Part shown: piece after piece, positions 5,142-9,276 of the stretch
Position numbering within the stretch: the stretch's first letter is position 1
Layout of the letters: the number at the start of each line of letters is the position of its first letter
NCBI GenBank assembly: GCA_031255155.1
Contig: JAIRTB010000031.1
Span: forward strand, 1-9,276
Direction of reading: 5' to 3'
From: Rickettsiales bacterium
GTDB lineage: Bacteria > Pseudomonadota > Alphaproteobacteria > Rs-D84 > CACZYB01
DNA length: 9,276 nt
Notes under the pieces: generated by a model
Told to the model about the DNA's origin: nothing
Databases searched by the model: none
The model's input: only the letters and a program-made list of their open reading frames with translations
Made by a program: the position numbers and the translations under genes

Positions 5142-8100
5142 ATGTCAACCAAAAACAAGCATTATCCCGAATCCTCGCCAAAGCCCGACCTGCCCGCCTT
5201 GGAGGAGGCGGTATTGGAGATTTGGGACCAAGAGGACACCTTCGCCAGATCCGTCGCCCAAAGAGCCGGAGCCAAGGAATTCGTCTTTTACGACGGCCCG
5301 CCCTTCGGCAACGGCCTGCCCCACTACGGCCACATATTCCAGAGCTATTCCAAGGACGCGGCGGGACGCTATCAGACCATGCGCGGAAAGCATGTCGCGC
5401 GCAGGTGGGGGTGGGACTGCCACGGCCTGCCACCCGAGCTTAAAACCGAAAAAGACCTTGGCCTGCTCGGCAAAAAGGCCATTCGCGAATACGGGGTCGA
5501 AAAGTTCGTCGAGAAATGCCGCCAGGATGTCACGGCCTTCGTCCGCGACTGGAAATCCATAATACGCCGCGCCGGGCGCTGGGCCGACATGGACGGCGCC
5601 TACAAGACCATGGACACCCCCTATACGGAATCGGTGATGTGGGCCTTCAAGACCCTTTACGAAAAAGGCCTCGTCTATGAAGACTTCCGCGTCCTGCCCT
5701 ATTCCTGGGCGGCGGAGACGGTGCTGTCGAACTTCGAGGTGAACCTGAACTATAAGGAAAGGCGCGACCCGGCCATAACCGTAAGGTTCCGGCTGGAAAA
5801 CGGGCTTGACGCCCTGGCCTGGACAACGACGCCCTGGACCCTGCCCTCGAACATGTTCCTTTGCGTGGCGCCGGAGGCCGAGTACAGCGTCTTGGAGCTT
5901 GGCACGGGCGAGAGGGTCGTCCTGGCCACCAACCGCGTCGCGGCCTATGCGCGCGAGCTTGGCCAATACAAGCTTTGCGAGATAAAGCTAGGGCGCGAGC
6001 TTGCCGGCCTGCGCTATGCCCCGCTATTCGACTATTTCGCGGGCAAGGCGCCCAAAGGCGCGTGGCAGGTGCTTTGCGGCGCACATGTAAGCGACTCGGA
6101 CGGGACCGGCATAGTCCACACCGCGCCCGGCTTCGGCGAGGACGACTTCGCCATAACGAAAGCCAACTTCCCCGACTTTCCCCTTATCCGCCCCATCGAC
6201 GAGGAAGGAAGGTTCACGGCTCCGGCAGACGACTTCGCCGGCATGCGCGCACTGGACGCGAACGAGCCCGTAATGGAGCGTCTCAAATCCCTTGGCGCCC
6301 TGTTCAAAAAGGACCAGATAGTCCACCAATACCCTTATTGCTGGCGCACGGACCAGCCGCTTATCTATATGGCCATGCCGTCGTGGTTCGTGCGCGTCGG
6401 CGAGCTTAAAAAGCGCCTGCTGGACGAGAACCAGCGCATCGAGTGGATCCCCGGCCACATAAAGGACGGACGCTTCGGCAAGTGGCTCGACGGAGCCCGC
6501 GACTGGTCCATATCGCGGAGCAGATTCTGGGGCGCGCCCATTCCCGTATGGCGCAGCCCCGACGGCGAGGAGATCGTCGCCGGCTCGATCGCGGAATTGG
6601 AGGAGCTATGCGGCCGGAAGATTTCCGACCTGCACCGCCCTTACGCCGATGTTTCATTCGAGCGCGGAGGCAAGACTTTCCGGCGAGTGGAGGATGTCTT
6701 CGACTGCTGGTTCGAATCGGGCGCCATGCCTTTCGCCTCGCTGCACTATCCCTTCGAGAACAAGGAGGCTTTCCGCGACGCCTTTCCGGCGGACTTCATT
6801 GGCGAGGGGCTGGACCAGACGCGCGGGTGGTTCTATACCCTGGCGGTCCTGGGCGCGGCCCTGTTCGACAAGATACCCTACAAAACCTGCGCCTGCACGG
6901 GCCTTATCTTCGACGAGAAGGGCCAGAAGCTTTCCAAGAAATTGCAGAACTATTCCTCGCCGTCGGCTTTCTTCGACAAATACGGAAGCGACGCTTTCAG
7001 GTGGCTGCTTTTATCCTCGCCCCTCCTCAAAGGCGAGACGGCCCGAGTCTCGAAGTACGGCGAAGAGGTCGCCAAGGCCGCGAGGAGATCGGTCCTGCCA
7101 CTTTGGAACGCCTATCATTTCTTTACCCTATACGCAAACGCGGACGGGATACTAGCCGAGCCGCGCCGCGACAGCAAGGACCCTCTCGACAGATACATAC
7201 TGGCCAAGATTTCGGAGCTGGCGGACTTCGCCGCCGCCGCGTGCGACAGATACGACTTCGCCGCGGCATGCTCGGAGATAGAGAAGTTCCTGGACGCCCT
7301 CAACAACTGGCACATAAGGCTGTCGCGCGAGAGGTTCTGGGGGACTTCGGCGGACAAGGCCTCGCAGCAGGCGGCTTTCGACACCCTGTTTTGCGTATTG
7401 TCCGACCTGACCCGCCTGGCCGCCCCCCTGATGCCTTTCACGGCGGAGCACATACACCGCGCCCTGACCGGAAAGTCCCCCCATCTGGCGGACTGGCCCG
7501 ACGCCGAGGAGCGCGACGGCGAGCTTGCCGCGGACATGGACATGGCGCGCAAGATCTGCGCCGCGGTCAAAAGGCTGCGCGAGCGCAACGGAATCTCGAA
7601 CCGCCAGCCTCTGCAATCCCTGACCCTTATCGGCGAAAAAGCGAAAAGGGCCGCCCCCTATTTCGACATCATCAAGCGCGAGGCGAATGTAAAGAGCATA
7701 GACCTTTTGCTTGAATCCGACGGCGCGGCCCCGGCCTTTTCCAAAAAGCTTTACATTTTCACGCCAAAGGCCGGAAAGAGGCTTGGCGCCCGGCTTGCCC
7801 TTGTGCAAAAGCTATCCGCCGAGGAAGCCGTGAAAGAGCTGTTGCCGGACGAATACGAATTCAGGCTTGAAAAACTTGCCGGCCCGGCGGAAACCGGCGG
7901 ACACGGCTCCGGCGCAAAGGGCAAAGGCGGCAAAGGCTCCGGCACTACTGGCAAGGGTGGCCATAGCGCCGAGGAGACGGGCGGCCCCGGCTCAGGCGCG
8001 GACGGGACGGACGCGGACTTGACGGACGACTCCTCGACCATCGTCCGCCTTGACATACGCATAACCCCCGAGCTTAGGCACGAGGGCTTGACGCGCGACT

Positions 8101-8300
8101 TTATCCGGGCGGTGCAGGAGGAGCGAAAAAGGCTTGGCCTCGATGTTTCCGACAGGATCCGCCTTTACTACTCCGGGATAGACCTTGGCGGGCGGGCGGA
8201 CGAGGCGGCGAGCGTCCTCCTTGCCCAAGAAATGCGCCAGGGCGAGGGCTCCGCGCGCGTCCCGGGCACGGACATTTCGTTCAAGGTGGAGAAACTATGA
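5142..8300 (+). CDS. ileS: Isoleucyl-tRNA synthetase, type 2 (eukaryote-like)
   Basis: 1052 residues; class I synthetase charging tRNA-Ile with isoleucine in the cytoplasm. In order: DGPPFGNGLPHYGH at 51-64, with HYGH as the HIGH element; WDCHGLPPE at 91-99; the CP1 editing domain, with WTTTPWTLPSN at 227-237 and HTAPGFGEDDF at 326-336; DWSISRSRFWGAPIPVW at 454-470; DQTRGWFYTL at 558-567; GQKLSKKLQNYSSP at 594-607 as the KMSKS loop; then the anticodon-binding region with NNWHIRLSRERFW at 721-733. HYGH and the absence of a C-terminal CxxC zinc finger fit the type 2 class, known for natural mupirocin insensitivity. Oddities: KLSKK instead of KMSK[RS], GLPPE instead of GLPVE, and a Gly-rich insert at about 914-965. 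I chose ATG 5142 because AAGGGAG precedes it and family similarity begins near residue 16; the frame is open further upstream, including an ATG at 5106. The downstream gene overlaps by four bases. Confidence 0.96.
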   Translation: MSTKNKHYPESSPKPDLPALEEAVLEIWDQEDTFARSVAQRAGAKEFVFYDGPPFGNGLPHYGHIFQSYSKDAAGRYQTMRGKHVARRWGWDCHGLPPELKTEKDLGLLGKKAIREYGVEKFVEKCRQDVTAFVRDWKSIIRRAGRWADMDGAYKTMDTPYTESVMWAFKTLYEKGLVYEDFRVLPYSWAAETVLSNFEVNLNYKERRDPAITVRFRLENGLDALAWTTTPWTLPSNMFLCVAPEAEYSVLELGTGERVVLATNRVAAYARELGQYKLCEIKLGRELAGLRYAPLFDYFAGKAPKGAWQVLCGAHVSDSDGTGIVHTAPGFGEDDFAITKANFPDFPLIRPIDEEGRFTAPADDFAGMRALDANEPVMERLKSLGALFKKDQIVHQYPYCWRTDQPLIYMAMPSWFVRVGELKKRLLDENQRIEWIPGHIKDGRFGKWLDGARDWSISRSRFWGAPIPVWRSPDGEEIVAGSIAELEELCGRKISDLHRPYADVSFERGGKTFRRVEDVFDCWFESGAMPFASLHYPFENKEAFRDAFPADFIGEGLDQTRGWFYTLAVLGAALFDKIPYKTCACTGLIFDEKGQKLSKKLQNYSSPSAFFDKYGSDAFRWLLLSSPLLKGETARVSKYGEEVAKAARRSVLPLWNAYHFFTLYANADGILAEPRRDSKDPLDRYILAKISELADFAAAACDRYDFAAACSEIEKFLDALNNWHIRLSRERFWGTSADKASQQAAFDTLFCVLSDLTRLAAPLMPFTAEHIHRALTGKSPHLADWPDAEERDGELAADMDMARKICAAVKRLRERNGISNRQPLQSLTLIGEKAKRAAPYFDIIKREANVKSIDLLLESDGAAPAFSKKLYIFTPKAGKRLGARLALVQKLSAEEAVKELLPDEYEFRLEKLAGPAETGGHGSGAKGKGGKGSGTTGKGGHSAEETGGPGSGADGTDADLTDDSSTIVRLDIRITPELRHEGLTRDFIRAVQEERKRLGLDVSDRIRLYYSGIDLGGRADEAASVLLAQEMRQGEGSARVPGTDISFKVEKL
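7881..8036 (+). other. Gly-rich low-complexity insert inside IleRS
   Basis: Codons 914-965 of ileS encode a disordered stretch rich in Gly, Ser, Lys and then Asp (GHGSGAKGKGGKGSG at 920-934, later GADGTDADLTDD at 952-963), between the strand-like segment EYEFRLEKLA and the conserved TIVRLDIRITPELRHEG. The DNA is built of GGC-centred near-repeats (ggcaaaggcggcaaaggc and similar), which suggests growth by slippage. The frame is kept. Confidence 0.8.
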
Positions 8301-8626
8301 GCGGACTTAAAATGCGACAGGCTTTGGCCTATTTTATCGGCGACACGGGCAAGGCCATCGCCGTTTGGATTTCCCCGAGGGTTCCTTTTTCGGAACCTCC
8401 GCAGGACGCCCAGGTCATCTATGACGGGGGCGAGCACGCCATATTATACCGCCGTCCGGACGAAGCCATAATCCTTGACTATATACCCGAGGCATGGCGG
8501 GACAAGGTGCTTGCCTCGGACATCATAATCGTGACGGAGGGCCGGGACCGCCAGCTTGAATACGAGGCCAAGATGGTCCGCACGGGCAAGATTCCAGAGG
8601 TGAAGCTTACAACCGTTCAAGCCTGA
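8297..8626 (+). CDS. Hypothetical protein overlapping ileS
   Basis: A 109-residue cytosolic-looking protein of no family I recognise. Its ATG overlaps the ileS stop as ATGA, and GGTGGAG at 8285-8291, inside the end of ileS, is a well-placed ribosome site, so it is almost certainly co-transcribed and translationally coupled with ileS. There is no signal peptide, membrane segment or cysteine. Predicted strands alternate with short helices: ALAYFIGDTGKAIAVWIS (9-26), DAQVIYDGGEHAILYRR (37-53), EAIILDYIPEAWRD (56-69) and SDIIIVTEGRDRQLEYE (74-90), followed by a basic tail. Base and codon use match the neighbours, including frequent ATA (4 of 12 Ile). The linkage suggests a housekeeping or lineage-specific role, but nothing more can be inferred. 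Confidence 0.8.
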   Translation: MSGLKMRQALAYFIGDTGKAIAVWISPRVPFSEPPQDAQVIYDGGEHAILYRRPDEAIILDYIPEAWRDKVLASDIIIVTEGRDRQLEYEAKMVRTGKIPEVKLTTVQA

Positions 8627-8627
8627 T

Positions 8628-8756
8628 CCAGCCGTCGAGGGCCGATATCCTCCAATTAGGCTGGTTGGAGATTGAAAGCTGCGACAAGGCAGTGCGGTAT
8701 ATTCGATATTTTACCGCTCTCCAACCGCTGGTGGAGCTTTCTTGTCGAAGGCTTTC
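8628..8756 (+). ncRNA. Structured intergenic element with competing hairpins (possible RNA or mobile palindromic element)
   Basis: Directly after the stop of the 109-residue gene, CCAGCC (8628-8633) can pair with GGCTGG (8659-8664), with GAGG/CCTC inside. CTCCAA (8650-8655) can pair with TTGGAG (8665-8670). The same TTGGAG, as GGTTGGAG (8663-8670), matches CTCCAACC (8719-8726), enclosing GCGGTA/TACCGC (8694-8699/8712-8717). GAAAGCT (8674-8680) matches AGCTTTC (8735-8741), and CGACAAG (8682-8688) matches CTTGTCG (8741-8747), crossing the previous stem. The pairings exclude one another, as in attenuators, or reflect rearranged copies of a palindromic repeat. No known RNA family is recognised and no U-run follows. 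Confidence 0.35.
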
Positions 8757-8830
8757 ATACCTCTTTCGCGCATAATACACTATTTCCGCGCGGAGGTCAA
8801 CCCCCAATATTGAATCAAGACATTATACTT

Positions 8831-8912
8831 TCTCTCTCTCGGGCGACAGCCCAATCATATCGCGGCGCGGGCGCGGGCGCAGGTCACGGCGAGGGCGCGG
8901 GCGCAGGCGCAG
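8831..8912. repeat. CT tract and GC-rich hexanucleotide repeat
   Basis: TCTCTCTCTC at 8831-8840 is followed by a small hairpin GGGC-GACA-GCCC (8841-8852). Then come eight hexamers at 8865-8912 of consensus GCGCRG (GCGCGG, GCGCGG, GCGCAG, GTCACG, GCGAGG, GCGCGG, GCGCAG, GCGCAG), ending in GCG and a T6 run (8916-8921). It is non-coding as far as I can see, and a candidate slippage site just upstream of the last gene's promoter. Apart from this array and the hairpin element at 8628-8756, I see nothing assignable in 8627-8930. Confidence 0.7.
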
Positions 8913-8931
8913 GCGTTTTTTCACTATCGGC

Positions 8932-8960
8932 TTGATTTTCCCTTCCTTATATTTTACAAT
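8932..8960 (+). promoter_or_regulatory. Promoter of the VirB8-like gene
   Basis: TTGATT (8932-8937, 4 of 6) is followed after 17 bases by TACAAT (8955-8960, 5 of 6). Initiation would be near 8967, giving a leader of only about 12 bases that consists mainly of GGGGAGG (8970-8976) before the ATG at 8979. Confidence 0.55.
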
Positions 8961-8978
8961 ATCCCCCATGGGGAGGCC

Positions 8979-9276
8979 ATGCAGAGAGTAGACGAGACCC
9001 GTTATCTTTGGATTTTGCGGGCGCAAGCTTTGTTCTTCGCGCTTTCGTGCGTCCTATTCCTTGTCATTTGGCTTGCCTATGACTCTATCGACACAGGCGT
9101 CAAATACCAGCCTTTCCTTGTAAGCGGAAACCCCAAGGCCGAAAGCGTCGTCGTCAGCAGGCTGTCCAAAAACATATCGCCCGGCTCGTCCGCCGAGGAC
9201 ATCGCGAAAAGCCTTGCCTCGAAATACATCGTAGAGCGCGAATCATACGGCCTTTCGCGCGAGGAATTCCTTGCCA
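8979..9276 (+). CDS. VirB8-like membrane protein (3' end cut by window edge)
   Basis: An open frame of 99 codons continues past the right edge. Residues 1-16 are polar, 17-33 form a single strong hydrophobic segment (ALFFALSCVLFLVIWLA), and the rest would be periplasmic. After it, KYQPFLVSGNPKAESVVVSRLS (42-63) followed by DIAKSLASKYIVERESYG (74-91) resembles the start of the VirB8/TrbF fold, where a short N-terminal tail and one membrane helix precede a strand, then a helix carrying a YV-x-x-RE-like motif. VirB8 is an inner-membrane assembly factor of type IV secretion. The assignment is from pattern only and the conserved C-terminal half is not in view. The ATG at 8979 is chosen because GGGGAGG (8970-8976) precedes it, though the two-base spacing is unusually short; an ATG at 8968 runs into a stop after seven codons. 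Confidence 0.6.
   Translation, partial: MQRVDETRYLWILRAQALFFALSCVLFLVIWLAYDSIDTGVKYQPFLVSGNPKAESVVVSRLSKNISPGSSAEDIAKSLASKYIVERESYGLSREEFLA

Noticed and set aside
6443..7714. Long + strand frame (423 codons) within ileS in another frame
   Set aside because: Arg/Gly-rich out-of-frame reading of ileS; all conserved synthetase motifs are in the ileS frame.
8607..8935. Short frames on both strands through the hairpin region (66 and 87 codons)
   Set aside because: One overlaps the end of the 109-residue gene antisense, the other runs through low-complexity repeats; neither has a ribosome site or recognisable motif.

Overview
The window looks like chromosomal DNA of a GC-rich alphaproteobacterium. 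Three things point there: a short FYDLN-acid zinc-ribbon protein (TIGR02300 type, a family known from Alphaproteobacteria), an isoleucyl-tRNA synthetase with the eukaryote-like (type 2) HYGH-containing signature, and housekeeping genes with strong alphaproteobacterial character. The isoleucine codon ATA is used very heavily for such GC-rich DNA. The lineage cannot be fixed further from the sequence alone.

Layout: (1) 1-557 is the 3' part of a + strand gene for a protein with an HExxH zinc-protease-like motif. (2) 558-653 is a compact regulatory gap with a good sigma70-type promoter overlapped by a perfect 11-bp inverted repeat. (3) 654-962 encodes the FYDLN-acid protein. (4) A convergent gap with GC-rich hairpins separates it from a minus-strand EptA-like phosphoethanolamine transferase (1130-2755). 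(5) 2756-3059, upstream of that gene, holds four tandem 18-bp repeats and a diverged 28-bp direct repeat, all inside a possible small reading frame that ends in an ATGA overlap with the transferase start. (6) tRNA-Ala(GGC) (3060-3135, minus) and mnmG (3182-4861, minus) follow. (7) A divergent promoter region of about 280 bp separates mnmG from ileS (5142-8300, +). (8) A 109-residue unknown protein overlaps the ileS stop by 4 bases (8297-8626). (9) 8627-8978 is a structured non-coding stretch with competing inverted repeats, a CT tract and a GC-rich hexanucleotide repeat. (10) A VirB8-like membrane protein starts at 8979 and runs off the right edge.

The central part is a translation and tRNA-function block: MnmG modifies the wobble uridine of several tRNAs, tRNA-Ala(GGC) reads GCC/GCU alanine codons, and IleRS charges tRNA-Ile, including the tRNA needed for the abundant ATA codons. 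The flanks are envelope-related: a putative exported metalloprotease-like protein, a lipid A/LPS phosphoethanolamine transferase, and a possible type IV secretion component. I found no insertion sequence, CRISPR array, rRNA or phage module. The most unusual signals are a predicted leaderless mnmG transcript, a Gly-rich insertion in the IleRS C-terminal region, the repeat-built leader of the transferase gene, and the alternative hairpins after the 109-residue gene. None of these amounts to a demonstrated new system.
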